This document shows, piece by piece, positions 1 to 6,937 of a stretch of DNA of 16,836 bases. The notes below the pieces were generated by a model. That model did no database searches and was not told the origin of the DNA. It worked only from the letters and a program-made list of their open reading frames with translations. This stretch comes from an uncultured Planctomycetaceae bacterium. GTDB taxonomy: Bacteria > Planctomycetota > Planctomycetia > Pirellulales > Pirellulaceae. The stretch is from the NCBI GenBank assembly GCA_903927685.1, contig CAIYOB010000218.1, positions 1 to 16,836 on the forward strand, in the 5' to 3' direction. The translations under genes and the position numbers were made by a program. Each line of letters opens with the position of its first letter. The first letter of the stretch is position 1.

Positions 1-1073
1 TCGATGAGCACGTTTCCCCGGTCGCCAAGCTCGCCGCGCCAGCGGGCCAGCCGCTCGTATTCCGCCCGTTCGGTGATCTCCCGAGGCGTCAGACGCAGCA
101 GCTCCTCCCGGCTGTAACCCAGGCGCCGGCAGGCCGCTTCGTTGACCTCCAGAAAGCGTCCGGGCCGCCCTTGCTCATCCAGCTCGTGCACGAATGCGGC
201 GTCGCTTAGGCTGTCGAACGACCCCCGATACCGCTGTTCGCTGTCCCGCAACTCGCGCTGCCGCGCCGCGAGCAATTCCTCGGCCCGCAAGATCATCCGC
301 TCCCGCCGCGCCTGGGCGCAGAGCTCAAGGAGCTGGTGCGGAGCGCAGGGTTTGCGCAGGTAGGCGGATGCGCCCCGTTTCATCCAGTCCAGGGCCCGCT
401 CCGGTTCCGGGTTGTCCGTCAGCACGACGCAGACGCAGGCGGGCCGCCGGGCACGAACGGCATCGAGCAGCGGCTCGCCAGTGCCGTCGGGCAGATGGTC
501 GTCCAGCACGACCAGGTCATAGGCGGTTCGGGCCAGGGCCTGCTCGGCTTCGCGGGCTGCGGGCACCGTGTCCGCCCGGTAGCCGTGAGAGGCGAAGGCG
601 TCCGCGAGCCGACGCACGAGTTCGTGTGTCTCCGCGACGAACAGGACGGCCGGCCTCCGGCCGGCCTCCCGGCCCTGGAGCAGGGCCCGCACCCGGGTCA
701 CGAATTCCGTCTCATCGACGGAAGCCGGCAGGATCGCGTCGGCTCCGACCGCGGCAGCGGCGGCGTTGCGTTCGGGGCAGTCGCCGGGCGAACCGCCTGA
801 GACGAGCAGGATGGGCGACCGGTTCCAGGCCGCGTACTCGGGCGAGCGCAGCAGGCGGCAGAACTGCCAGCCGTCCAGGCCCGGGCTAGTCAGGCCGGTC
901 ACGACGAGCGCCGGCGCGGCGGCGGGATTCAAGGCGGCCAACGCCGCCTCCGGTCGGGCAAACGGCAGAGGATCGAGATCGGCCTGACGCAGCAGTCCGC
1001 ACAGCAGCTCTCGCTGGCGCGGATCGCCGTCGATGACCACGGCGGCGGGGCGGGTCTTCCGGTCTGGCATCAT
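1..1073 (-). CDS. Partial sensor protein: two receiver domains followed by PAS
   Basis: The C-terminus lies beyond the left edge; 357 residues are visible. The start is the first of two adjacent ATGs, behind a good GGGAGG ribosome site (complement of about 1078-1083). Residues 10-133 form a first receiver-like domain. It has D15 and D17 near its first strand, but the phosphoacceptor position is Gly60 (motif VVTGLTSPGLDG) and the usual lysine is missing, so it is probably a pseudo-receiver. Residues 142-256 form a second receiver with phosphoacceptor D191 and K241. A charged helix (257-280) leads to a PAS domain starting near 279 (SEQRYRGSFDSL, then FLEVNEAACRRLGYS). Such proteins usually end in a histidine kinase or other output domain, which cannot be seen here. 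It lies 143 bp downstream of the sigma54 activator gene on the same strand, so the two may be partners; this is inferred from position only. Confidence 0.85.
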   Translation of the reverse strand, partial: MMPDRKTRPAAVVIDGDPRQRELLCGLLRQADLDPLPFARPEAALAALNPAAAPALVVTGLTSPGLDGWQFCRLLRSPEYAAWNRSPILLVSGGSPGDCPERNAAAAAVGADAILPASVDETEFVTRVRALLQGREAGRRPAVLFVAETHELVRRLADAFASHGYRADTVPAAREAEQALARTAYDLVVLDDHLPDGTGEPLLDAVRARRPACVCVVLTDNPEPERALDWMKRGASAYLRKPCAPHQLLELCAQARRERMILRAEELLAARQRELRDSEQRYRGSFDSLSDAAFVHELDEQGRPGRFLEVNEAACRRLGYSREELLRLTPREITERAEYERLARWRGELGDRGNVLI

Positions 1074-1216
1074 CGTCCTCCCGAAGCGGAGTCTCGCACT
1101 TCTCCTGCTGGCCGGGTCTTATTATTGGCGATTGCGAGCCGCGCGTATACAGCGCTGCCCGGGCGCGGAACGGGGGGACGAAAGAACGAGTCGGCCGCGG
1201 TCTGGGCCGGGCCGTG

Positions 1217-2608
1217 TCAATTGGGCACGTTGCCCCAGGCGGGCGGCGGGCTCATCAGGCCCAGGCGTTTCATCTTCTTATACAAAGTAGTGCGATTGAT
1301 TCCCAGCTGCTCGGCCGTGGCGTTGCGATTCCAGCTCAGTTGCTGGAGTGTTTCCAGGATGATCTGCCGCTCGGGGACTTCGAGCGCTTCCTTCAGCGTC
1401 CGCCCCGTGCTGCGTTTGGGGGCGGCGGGGGCGGCCAAAGCCAGTTCGCGAGGCAGGTCCGTGGGGGTGATCAGCGGCGTCTTGCCCAGCAGGACCGCGC
1501 GCTCGACGACGTTCTGCAATTCGCGGACGTTGCCCGGCCACGAGTATGCCTGCAAAGCCGCCAGCGCTTCGTCGGTGAAACCTTCGACTTTCTTGCGCGT
1601 CTCCTCGCGGACTCGCGACAGGAAGTGCTGGGCCAGCAGGGGGATGTCGGTCAGCCGCGAACGCAGCGGCGGCAGTTCGATGTTGATCACGTTGATGCGG
1701 TAGTACAGGTCCTGCCGGAAACGCCCGGCGGCGACGGCGCGCGCCAAGTCTTCGTTCGTCGCCAGGATGACTCGGGTGTCCACGCGCACGGTCTTGTTGC
1801 CGCCGACAGGCTCGAACTCCAATTCCTGGAGCACGCGGAGTAACTTGACCTGCATGCTGGGCGACGCGGTGCTGATCTCGTCCAGGAAGATCGTCCCGCC
1901 GTCGGACTGCTTGAACTTGCCCGTCTTGTCGCCGGTCGCACCGGTAAAGGACCCGGCCACGTGCCCGAACAGTTCGCTCTCCAGCAGCGTTTCCGGCAGG
2001 GCTCCGCAAGCCACCTCGACGAACGGCTTGTCGCGGCGCCCGCTGCGGCGGTGGATCGCCCGGGCAATCAGGGATTTCCCCGTTCCGCTTTCGCCCGTGA
2101 TCAGAACGGTGGCCCGCGTGTCGGCCACGCTGTCGATCATGTCGAACATCTTCAGCATCCGGTGGTCGTGGCCGACTACGTTCTCCATGCCGAAACGCAA
2201 GTCCAACTGCGCCTTGAGCTTAGCATTTTCCTCGATCACGCGGCGGTGGGACAACGCGCGGCCGATGGCCAGTTCCAGTTCGTCGTCGATCAACGGCTTG
2301 GTGAGCAGGTCAAACGCGCCGGCGCGGAGGGCCTCACTGCCGGTCTCGGCCGTCGCATAGCCGGTGAGCAGGATGACCGGGGCCTCTGGGTGGCGATCCC
2401 GGCAATGGGCCAGGACTTCGAACCCATCGCCGTCCTGCAACCGGATGTCGCTGAGGATCAGGTCGTACGGACTCGCGCTGAGCAGCGAACGGGCCTCGCG
2501 GCAACTGGCCGCTTCAGCAACGTCAAACCCTCGCCCGCGGAGCCAGTCCGCCATACCGTCCAATACCAAGCGATCGTCGTCTACGAGCAGCAGAGAGCCT
2601 TGTTTCAT
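1217..2608 (-). CDS. NtrC-family sigma54-dependent response regulator
   Basis: 463 residues, the normal length for the family. Residues 5-120 are a receiver domain with acidic residues D10-D12, phosphoacceptor D54 ([12 protein letters not shown]), T82 and K104. Residues 143-385 are an AAA+ sigma54-activation domain: Walker A GESGTGKS (172-179), the sigma54-contact loop as GSFTGA (219-224) rather than the usual GAFTGA, Walker B FLDE (241-244), and the R-rich segment [10 protein letters not shown] (295-304). Residues 412-450 form a Fis-type helix-turn-helix ([22 protein letters not shown]). Proteins of this type bind upstream enhancers and use ATP to open promoters held by sigma54 RNA polymerase once phosphorylated. 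The ATG is preceded by a modest GAGG at 2614-2617. The gene is divergent from the NarL-type regulator and upstream of the sensor gene. Its target genes cannot be told from this window. Confidence 0.95.
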   Translation of the reverse strand: MKQGSLLLVDDDRLVLDGMADWLRGRGFDVAEAASCREARSLLSASPYDLILSDIRLQDGDGFEVLAHCRDRHPEAPVILLTGYATAETGSEALRAGAFDLLTKPLIDDELELAIGRALSHRRVIEENAKLKAQLDLRFGMENVVGHDHRMLKMFDMIDSVADTRATVLITGESGTGKSLIARAIHRRSGRRDKPFVEVACGALPETLLESELFGHVAGSFTGATGDKTGKFKQSDGGTIFLDEISTASPSMQVKLLRVLQELEFEPVGGNKTVRVDTRVILATNEDLARAVAAGRFRQDLYYRINVINIELPPLRSRLTDIPLLAQHFLSRVREETRKKVEGFTDEALAALQAYSWPGNVRELQNVVERAVLLGKTPLITPTDLPRELALAAPAAPKRSTGRTLKEALEVPERQIILETLQQLSWNRNATAEQLGINRTTLYKKMKRLGLMSPPPAWGNVPN

Positions 2609-2645
2609 TTTTGCCTCGGACGGGGGTAAAAAAAGTTCCGCAGGT

Positions 2646-2671
2646 GGTCATGGATGCCGGTCACGGATGCC
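2646..2671. repeat. 13-bp tandem direct repeat upstream of the NtrC-type gene
   Basis: GGTCATGGATGCC (2646-2658) is followed directly by GGTCACGGATGCC (2659-2671), matching at 12 of 13 positions. A weaker third match, GGTCATGGGTGGC, lies at 2691-2703. All three fall between the start codon of the regulator gene and its candidate promoter, or overlap the -10. Regularly spaced short repeats in this position often bind a regulator, but no such regulator is identified. Confidence 0.5.
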
Positions 2672-2684
2672 ATGCGGACACAGG

Positions 2685-2713
2685 TATCTAGGTCATGGGT
2701 GGCACGCCGTCAA
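2685..2713 (-). promoter_or_regulatory. Candidate promoter of the NtrC-family regulator gene
   Basis: Read on the minus strand, TTGACG (complement of 2708-2713) is separated by 17 bp from TAGATA (complement of 2685-2690). The -35 matches the sigma70 consensus at five of six positions, but the -10 only at three, so the call is tentative. It would start transcription roughly 70 nt upstream of the ATG at 2608. The -35 overlaps the palindrome CAACATGTTG at 2711-2720, which would suit a repressor or activator site. Confidence 0.35.
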
Positions 2714-2720
2714 CATGTTG
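2711..2720. promoter_or_regulatory. Perfect 10-bp palindrome, possible operator
   Basis: CAACATGTTG is a perfect palindrome in the divergent regulatory region and overlaps the candidate -35 of the minus-strand promoter. It could be an operator half-site pair. A palindrome this short can also arise by chance. Confidence 0.35.
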
Positions 2721-2824
2721 CGTTTGCGGAACTTGAGGCAATTTTCGGAGTTGCGATTACGCTCGCCACGCGCCGCCGCACTTTCGGCAGCGGTGTTACA
2801 ATCCGACCGCCTCGTCGGCGGTGT

Positions 2825-2840
2825 CCCCATTAGAATGGGG
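2825..2840. promoter_or_regulatory. Upstream CCCCATT-AG-AATGGGG palindrome (box 1)
   Basis: Two perfect 7-bp arms (CCCCATT and AATGGGG) are separated by AG. The left 11 bases, CCCCATTAGAA, occur again at 2914-2924, on the other side of the strong candidate promoter. A palindrome upstream of a promoter and a copy of its half just downstream fit an operator pair controlling the NarL-type regulator gene. The palindrome could instead be a short RNA hairpin. Confidence 0.5.
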
Positions 2841-2870
2841 CAAACCGCTGAAAAAATCCTCTCCAACTGT

Positions 2871-2899
2871 TTGGCAGGGTGGCAGAAAACCGTTATGAT
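2871..2899 (+). promoter_or_regulatory. Sigma70-type promoter of the NarL-type regulator gene
   Basis: TTGGCA (2871-2876) and TATGAT (2894-2899) are spaced by exactly 17 bp. Each hexamer matches the sigma70 consensus at five of six positions. Transcription would begin near 2906, giving a 5' leader of about 50 nt before the GTG at 2955. A sigma54 reading (GG and GC 10 bp apart) was checked and does not fit. Confidence 0.65.
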
Positions 2900-2913
2900 A
2901 GCTGTCAGGTTTT

Positions 2914-2936
2914 CCCCATTAGAACGTTCTTTCTAA
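2914..2936. promoter_or_regulatory. Downstream CCCCATTAGAA box with nested palindromes (box 2)
   Basis: This site begins with the same CCCCATTAGAA as box 1 and continues into AGAACGTTCT (2921-2930), a perfect palindrome. That in turn sits inside TTAGAA ... TTCTAA (2919-2924 and 2931-2936). It lies just downstream of the predicted transcription start and 19 bp upstream of the GTG start codon. A protein bound here would block transcription, and an RNA hairpin here could affect translation. The nested arrangement is clear, the function is inferred. Confidence 0.5.
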
Positions 2937-2954
2937 TACCGATAGGAGTTTCAC

Positions 2955-3587
2955 GTGGGCATTCGAGTTTTGATCGCAGACGATCAGGAAGTGGTTCGAA
3001 AAGGGCTGGGCAGCCTGTTTTCGGATACGGACATCGAGGTGATTGGCGAGGCGAAGACGGGCGACGAGGCGGTGGCCAAGACGTTGAAGCACAAGCCGAC
3101 GGTCTTGTTAATGGACGTGATGATGCCCGACACCGACGGCCTGGATGCGCTGGAGCGGCTGCGGATGAAGCTGCCCCACATCCACGTGGTCATGATGTCG
3201 GCCCACGACAATCCGACCTATGTGGCTCGTTCGGCGGCGTTGGGTGCGGACGCGTTTGTGATGAAGGACGCACCGGGGCAGGAAATCGTCGCCGCAGTCC
3301 GCCGATCGGCCTTCGGCGAGTGCTCTCCGGAGGACACCCAGCTGTCGGAAATCAAGCAGCGGCTGACGACGCGGCTGGACCCGTCCGAGGACGAGGTGCC
3401 GCTGACCAAGCGCGAGTACCAGGTGCTCCGTCACTTGGCCTACGGACTGAGCAACCGCGAAATCGGCCGGTCCCTAAGCATCAGCATCGAGACGGTCAAG
3501 GAACACGTGCAGAATATCCTGCGCAAGCTGGATGCAGCCGATCGGACCGAGGTCGCGGTCTGGGCCGTACGCCGCGGCTTGGTCTAG
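2955..3587 (+). CDS. NarL/FixJ-family response regulator
   Basis: 210 residues, typical of the family. Residues 3-120 are a receiver with D9 and D10, phosphoacceptor D54 (VLLMDVMMPDTDG), S82 and K104 (FVMKDA). Residues 148-209 are a LuxR-type helix-turn-helix: LTKREYQVLRHLAYGLSNREI, then IETVKEHVQNILRKL. It should be a cytoplasmic DNA-binding transcription factor activated by phosphorylation. The GTG start is chosen because AGGAG (2944-2948) lies 6 nt upstream and the receiver fold begins at once. No cognate histidine kinase is adjacent on its own strand. The divergent neighbours are an NtrC-type regulator and a PAS sensor, so cross-talk is possible but unproven. It converges on the recombinase gene, with 49 bp between the stop codons. 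Confidence 0.95.
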   Translation: MGIRVLIADDQEVVRKGLGSLFSDTDIEVIGEAKTGDEAVAKTLKHKPTVLLMDVMMPDTDGLDALERLRMKLPHIHVVMMSAHDNPTYVARSAALGADAFVMKDAPGQEIVAAVRRSAFGECSPEDTQLSEIKQRLTTRLDPSEDEVPLTKREYQVLRHLAYGLSNREIGRSLSISIETVKEHVQNILRKLDAADRTEVAVWAVRRGLV

Positions 3588-3596
3588 GACGCCTGG

Positions 3597-3609
3597 GGCC
3601 CTCGGGGCC
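3597..3609. terminator. Weak hairpin between convergent genes
   Basis: GGCCC and GGGCC form a 5-bp GC-only stem with a TCG loop in the 49-bp gap between two convergent stop codons. There is no run of T on either side, so it is at best a weak bidirectional terminator. Confidence 0.25.
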
Positions 3610-3636
3610 TCACAACCCGTTTGCTGTGCGGCCGCG

Positions 3637-4536
3637 TCATTTGGCGCGCGGATGGGCTTTCTCGTAAGCCTCGCGCAGGCTGGCGGTGCTGACGTGCGTG
3701 TAGATCTGCGTCGTGACCAGGCTCTTGTGGCCGAGCAGTTCCTGCACGCTGCGGATATCGGCGCCGCGGTCGAGCAGGTGGGTGGCAAAGCTGTGCCGCA
3801 GGGTGTGCGGCGTCGTGCGTTGGTCCAGTCCGGCGATTTTCAGGTGCTTTTCCAACATGCGCCCGACGCTGCGCGTCGTCAGCCGGCGCCCCAGGCGGCT
3901 GACAAATACGGGCGCTTCCGCACCTTGCGGCTCGCGCGGTGACAATTGCCGCACCTTCAGCCAGCGCTGCACGGCTTTCAAAGCGAACGAACCCAGGGGG
4001 GCCAAGCGTTCGCGGCGCCCCTTGCCGCGGATCCGCACCAGTCCGCCCGGCAGATCCAGATCGCCATCGTTGATGCCGACCAGTTCGCTGACACGCAGGC
4101 CGGCCGAGTAGGTGGTCTCCAGGATGGCGCGGTCCCGCAGTCCCGCAGGCTTGTCATCCGGCGGGGTCTCCAGCAACCGCCCAATGTCTTCGGTCGACAG
4201 GAAATGCGGCAGTTTCCGGTCCGGCCGCGGGTTGCGGAGCGGTTTGGCAGGATTGGCCGCGGCATTGCCCTCGCGCTGCGCGAAACGGTAGAAGCTGCGC
4301 AGCGACGCCAAGCGGCGGGCAATCGATGTCTTGGCGTACCCGGCCTCGTGCAGTGCCGCCACGTAGCCGCGCAAGTCCAGCGAGGTAATCTCCGCGGGCT
4401 CCGGGGGCCGCCCGTAGCTCTCCGTCAGGTATTCGTGCAACGCCGTCAGATCTTCGCGGTACGACTTGATCGTCAGCGCGGACGCATTGCGTTCGACCAG
4501 GAGATAGCGGAGAAAGCGGGAGATGGCTGACTGCAT
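3637..4536 (-). CDS. xerC: XerC/XerD-type tyrosine recombinase
   Basis: 299 residues from the ATG at 4536, the usual Xer length. An N-terminal SAM-like core-binding domain covers about residues 1-95, and the catalytic domain follows. In numbering from the upstream TTG at 4578 (14 residues more) the active-site set is complete: R162 (AGLRVSEL), K186 (RGKGRRER), H258 and R261 (HTLRHSFATHLL), H284 (LLGHKSL) and nucleophile Y293 (TTQIYTHV). The family resolves chromosome dimers at dif. The motif HSFATHLLDRGADIRSVQELLGH is closer to XerC than XerD by eye, but the symbol is provisional. The ATG is preferred over the TTG because it leaves 19 bp to the upstream gene, whereas the TTG would overlap it. 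Neither start has a strong ribosome site. No dif site was identified in the window. Confidence 0.93.
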   Translation of the reverse strand: MQSAISRFLRYLLVERNASALTIKSYREDLTALHEYLTESYGRPPEPAEITSLDLRGYVAALHEAGYAKTSIARRLASLRSFYRFAQREGNAAANPAKPLRNPRPDRKLPHFLSTEDIGRLLETPPDDKPAGLRDRAILETTYSAGLRVSELVGINDGDLDLPGGLVRIRGKGRRERLAPLGSFALKAVQRWLKVRQLSPREPQGAEAPVFVSRLGRRLTTRSVGRMLEKHLKIAGLDQRTTPHTLRHSFATHLLDRGADIRSVQELLGHKSLVTTQIYTHVSTASLREAYEKAHPRAK

Positions 4537-4555
4537 GCGCAGGCTCGTTGTGGGC

Positions 4556-4864
4556 TCAGACGCCGGCCTCGCCGTCAAACCCGTCCATCAACACGTCGTC
4601 CGTGACGGGCAGACTGAACCGCGAGGACAACTCGAAACGCCGGGGGGCGGGAATTTGCCGTTCCGTCGGCCGTTCCGCTTGCTGGGCCGCCTGGCGGACT
4701 TTCTGGCTCATCACGGCCGCGTCGTACCAGGTGAAACTGAGATCGGGATTGGCCGCAAACCGCCCGAATTGGCGCAGCATCTCTACGCGATTGTCGTCGT
4801 CAAACAAAAAGACGTAACGCTCGTCGCCTTTGACCAATGCCAGCACGTTGATTTCCGTGGTCAC
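4556..4864 (-). CDS. Small conserved-type hypothetical protein upstream of xerC
   Basis: 102 residues, starting at a GTG with a good GGAGGGG ribosome site (complement of about 4873-4878) 8 nt upstream. It has no signal peptide or membrane segment, so it is probably cytoplasmic. The N-terminal half (EINVLALVKGDERYVFLFDD, then ALRQFGRF-like and SFTWYDAA segments) looks like a compact folded domain. The C-terminal half is rich in Q, R and P and ends in an acidic tail. It lies 19 bp before the ATG of the Xer-type recombinase and is very probably cotranscribed with it. I recall similar short proteins beside xerC in planctomycetes, but that is memory and not shown by the sequence. Function unknown. 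Confidence 0.75.
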   Translation of the reverse strand: MTTEINVLALVKGDERYVFLFDDDNRVEMLRQFGRFAANPDLSFTWYDAAVMSQKVRQAAQQAERPTERQIPAPRRFELSSRFSLPVTDDVLMDGFDGEAGV

Positions 4865-5403
4865 GTCCGCGCCCCTCCGTCAAGCCCTCCTGGCTCTCGA
4901 ACTCCCTGCGGGCCGTCACTAGGGGAGTCCAAGCATCGAAACCGCTTACGAGGTTATCGGCAGCCTTGATACAACCGCGTTACTTGCATTTCGTGAACCG
5001 GTTTATGACGGCATCGCCGTCTGCATGCTGTAGGCAAGACGCCCCGTTGCGGCAAACTGGCGCGAGGACATGGGCAGCGGAGCATACGAATAGACAAGTC
5101 TGGGAGTCCCAGGTTCGCGGGACCAGTCAAGCCGACGCCTTATGGCCGGGGCTGGCCACTTGAAAACTCGATCTTGGCGAGCCTGTGGCACGACTGGTTA
5201 AACGCCAGCTCTTGCAGGGGTATCCCACGGATGGCAATGCCGGCCCACGGATATATACTCCGCGCTTTCCCTATCCGTGGGACGGCTTTGCCATCCGTGG
5301 AAGAAAACAGAACTTGAAGGAGCAGAATTGTCTGCCAAAACCAAGTTTTCAACTGCCCGCGCCGGGGCCGCTTGGCGTTGTCGTCCGCTCGAGCGGCGGA
5401 GTC
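4865..5403. other. Gene-free stretch upstream of the xerC pair
   Basis: No open frame here has a credible start, ribosome site or recognisable domain. The only clear structure is the long palindrome at 5225-5300 (separate entry). The short hairpin GTCCC ... GGGAC with GGTTCGC in its loop, around 5107-5124, resembles a tRNA T-arm, but there is no matching acceptor stem or anticodon arm. The promoter for the xerC pair should lie near the left end; no convincing hexamer pair was found. Confidence 0.5.
5225..5300. repeat. Long palindromic repeat, copy 1
   Basis: Arms of 29 bp (5225-5253 and 5272-5300) are complementary at 27 positions, with an 18-nt loop. Each arm begins or ends with CCACGGATGGCA and also contains CCCACGGATA, so the unit is internally repetitive. 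A second copy lies at 6871-6937. The structure would form a very stable cruciform or RNA hairpin, as in MITE- or REP-like elements. No transposase or terminal duplication was seen. On the minus strand it would also lie about 100 bp downstream of the duplicated kinase tail. Confidence 0.75.
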
Positions 5404-5708
5404 GAATCCAGCGAATTGGGGCCCCGGCGCCTCCAGGGCCAGCGGCGTTCCCGGGAGATCCGGAAGACGATGCCCCCTTGGGCGAGCACGATGACGATCA
5501 CCACGCCCAGTGCTGCCAGTGCATCCAGAGCCAGCTGCCGGCCCAGCTGCCGGACGGGATCCGTGGCCGCGGCGGACTTGACCTGGACCAGGATCAGCAG
5601 ATCGGTATCCTGCCGCGAGCCGTTGCCGTTGGAACTGCGATCGGGCAGGCTGACCGGCTGCGTCGCCGCAATCCAGTCGCCGCGATCGACGTCGCCGCCC
5701 GGCCCCTC
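5404..5708 (-). pseudogene. Duplicated 3'-end fragment of the adjacent Ser/Thr kinase gene
   Basis: This stretch aligns without any gap, at a constant offset of 1,975 bp, to 7379-7683, the 3' end of the kinase gene further right. By eye it is about 90% identical, with roughly 20 mismatches in the last 275 positions. Read on the minus strand it keeps the frame and encodes GDWIAATQPVSLPDRS ... QLGRQLALDALAALG ... GIVFRISRER, the end of the sensor domain plus the second membrane segment. Over half of the mismatches are silent, which suggests that both copies were once under coding selection. The kinase domain, first membrane segment and most of the sensor are missing. Similarity stops abruptly at 5708 and fades near 5404. 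The open frame runs 5349-5747, but no ribosome site supports expression. It is either a broken paralogue or the displaced end of a gene after an integration event. Confidence 0.85.
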
Positions 5709-5762
5709 CTGCCTATTCCGGCTCGCGTTCCTCCGTTGACTGGGCATCGTATCCCGATTCCG

Positions 5763-6503
5763 CTACTTGCCCGTGCTCTCGCCTCCGGCCGGAGCGGAAC
5801 CGATTCTTCGGGCCCGGATCGAGGCGCCGCCATTTTTGATAAACGTGTCCCTCGCACCCACACCGCCAATGACCACCCAGTAGTTAATGTCGGCGACACC
5901 GAGGTTCTGAGGGTCATCGACGTCGCTGACGAGCGTCTGCCACGCGTTCCCGCCATCCGTCTGCCCCTGCCCCGGTTGCTCTGTGTTCAATTGTTCGATC
6001 GAGAACCCGTGCCTGCCCGAGACGGTGACATGATGGGTGTTGCGGTAGCTGCCGACCCGGGCGAAGCGCGAGGCATGATGGGCCTGGAGGAACTCCAAGC
6101 CGTTCACGTTGGAGGCCACTATAATATTGTCCCCATCATTCAGCAAAGGGAATGATCCGATTGTCCCAAACACGGGTGTCGGTTCGCTTTCACCTACGAT
6201 TTCCACCGTGATCCAGCTCGGAATCGTTTTCGGAACCGCGGGGATCACGATGTGGCCGCGATAGACTCCATCCGGCACGTACATCCGTCCACCACCGGCT
6301 TCGACGACCGCCTTCAAGCAGGCTGAAAACGCTTCGGTGTTGTCCGTCTTGTCGTCACCCACAGCCCCGTAACGAAGAACATTGAACACCCGTGATTTGG
6401 CAATACCGGCACGTGAACTCATTTCCTCGCCGCCCTCCGCTGAAGAGGCAGCGCTGGTCACGAGGCAGCCACATATCGCCATCAGAATAGGTATCTTCCG
6501 CAT
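5763..6503 (-). CDS. Secreted pectate-lyase-like (beta-helix) protein, probably shortened
   Basis: 246 residues. Residues 1-22 look like a signal peptide (hydrophobic ILMAICGCLVTSAASSA, cleavage probably after ASSA). Residues 37-76 match the start of the pectate-lyase 3 / GH28-related beta-helix fold: FNVLRYGAVGDDKTDNTEAF, then GGGRMYVPDGVYR. The segment after about 125 (DGDNIIVASNVNGLEFLQA, later HHVTVSGRHGFSIEQL and NYWVVIGGVGARDTFIKNGG) looks like the last coils of such a helix. Enzymes of this fold usually exceed 350 residues, so the middle coils that form the active cleft are probably lost, around the junction IGSFPL/LNDGDN (inference). If expressed, it would be exported and may no longer cleave polysaccharide. 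The ribosome site is weak. It lies between the two long palindromes and next to the duplicated kinase tail, in a segment that looks degenerate. Confidence 0.7.
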   Translation of the reverse strand: MRKIPILMAICGCLVTSAASSAEGGEEMSSRAGIAKSRVFNVLRYGAVGDDKTDNTEAFSACLKAVVEAGGGRMYVPDGVYRGHIVIPAVPKTIPSWITVEIVGESEPTPVFGTIGSFPLLNDGDNIIVASNVNGLEFLQAHHASRFARVGSYRNTHHVTVSGRHGFSIEQLNTEQPGQGQTDGGNAWQTLVSDVDDPQNLGVADINYWVVIGGVGARDTFIKNGGASIRARRIGSAPAGGESTGK

Positions 6504-6797
6504 GGGCTGTCGTTTCTCGTCGCCATGTTCAATCCGCGGCGGCCCAAGACGTTGACCGTGGAAGTTGGCAAGGCCCGCCGCTCGCTTGCAACATCTCGAT
6601 GCTCGTCGGCACGGTTCGTCCCCGGCCGGTCTGTCCGTGGACGACCAGCGCCCGTCCGGACGGCGGTCATCTTACCGCATCGCTCGGAGGGCGGCAACCT
6701 TTCTGCGGAGCCGGTCTGCGGCAGCGGAGCCAGGGCGGGTGCGTGCGTCTTGTTTCTCCGGGCGCCACAGTCGTCAGGTATCGGTTCGGCAGCGGTT

Positions 6798-6827
6798 GGC
6801 AAAAAGATGGAGGGCAGAAAAATGGGG
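6798..6827. repeat. 15-bp A-rich tandem pair
   Basis: GGCAAAAAGATGGAG (6798-6812) is followed directly by GGCAGAAAAATGGGG (6813-6827), matching at 12 of 15 positions. It is an A-rich pair inside the decayed segment. Function unknown; it may be part of a dispersed intergenic repeat. Confidence 0.5.
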
Positions 6828-6870
6828 ACCAGCTCAGAGAGCGGAGGGAGCCACCCCACTGTTGTTTCGC

Positions 6871-6937
6871 CCACGGATGGCAGAGCGGACCCACGGATAA
6901 CAAATCCCGAGGGGACCATCCGTGGGTCCGCTTTGCC
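6871..6937. repeat. Long palindromic repeat, copy 2 (right arm truncated)
   Basis: The left arm (6871-6899) has the same layout as copy 1: CCACGGATGGCA, then CCCACGGATA. The right arm keeps 20 bp (6918-6937) pairing with 6879-6898 with one mismatch. It then diverges, so the final ATCCGTGG is missing. The copies share the conserved ends of the arms but differ in the central bases in a partly compensated way, as if the pairing rather than the bases were kept. Confidence 0.7.

Larger units (their letters stand above)
2609..2954. promoter_or_regulatory. Divergent regulatory region between the two response regulator genes
   Basis: This 346-bp stretch has no convincing gene and is unusually rich in signals. 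It holds a candidate promoter on each strand, a 13-bp tandem repeat (2646-2671), a perfect 10-bp palindrome (2711-2720), a widely spaced 9-bp inverted repeat (AGTTCCGCA 2634-2642 and TGCGGAACT 2725-2733), and two copies of CCCCATTAGAA (2825-2835 and 2914-2924). These are described as separate entries. Together they suggest that both regulators are themselves controlled, possibly by each other, but no binding protein can be assigned from sequence alone. Confidence 0.6.

Noticed and set aside
2871..2890. Sigma54 promoter at TTGGCA ... GTGGCA
   Set aside because: The distance between the GG and GC elements is 7 nt instead of 10; a 17-bp-spaced sigma70 pair fits better.
5090..5130. tRNA-like T-arm hairpin with GGTTCGC
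   Set aside because: The loop is 8 nt and there is no acceptor stem, anticodon arm or CCA end in the right places.
5003..5352. Short open frames overlapping palindrome copy 1
   Set aside because: They consist mostly of translated repeat, lack ribosome sites and show no domain.
6613..6651. P-loop-like ALVVHGQTGRGRT on the minus strand
   Set aside because: The key Lys is Arg, nothing recognisable follows, and no continuing frame supports an ATPase.
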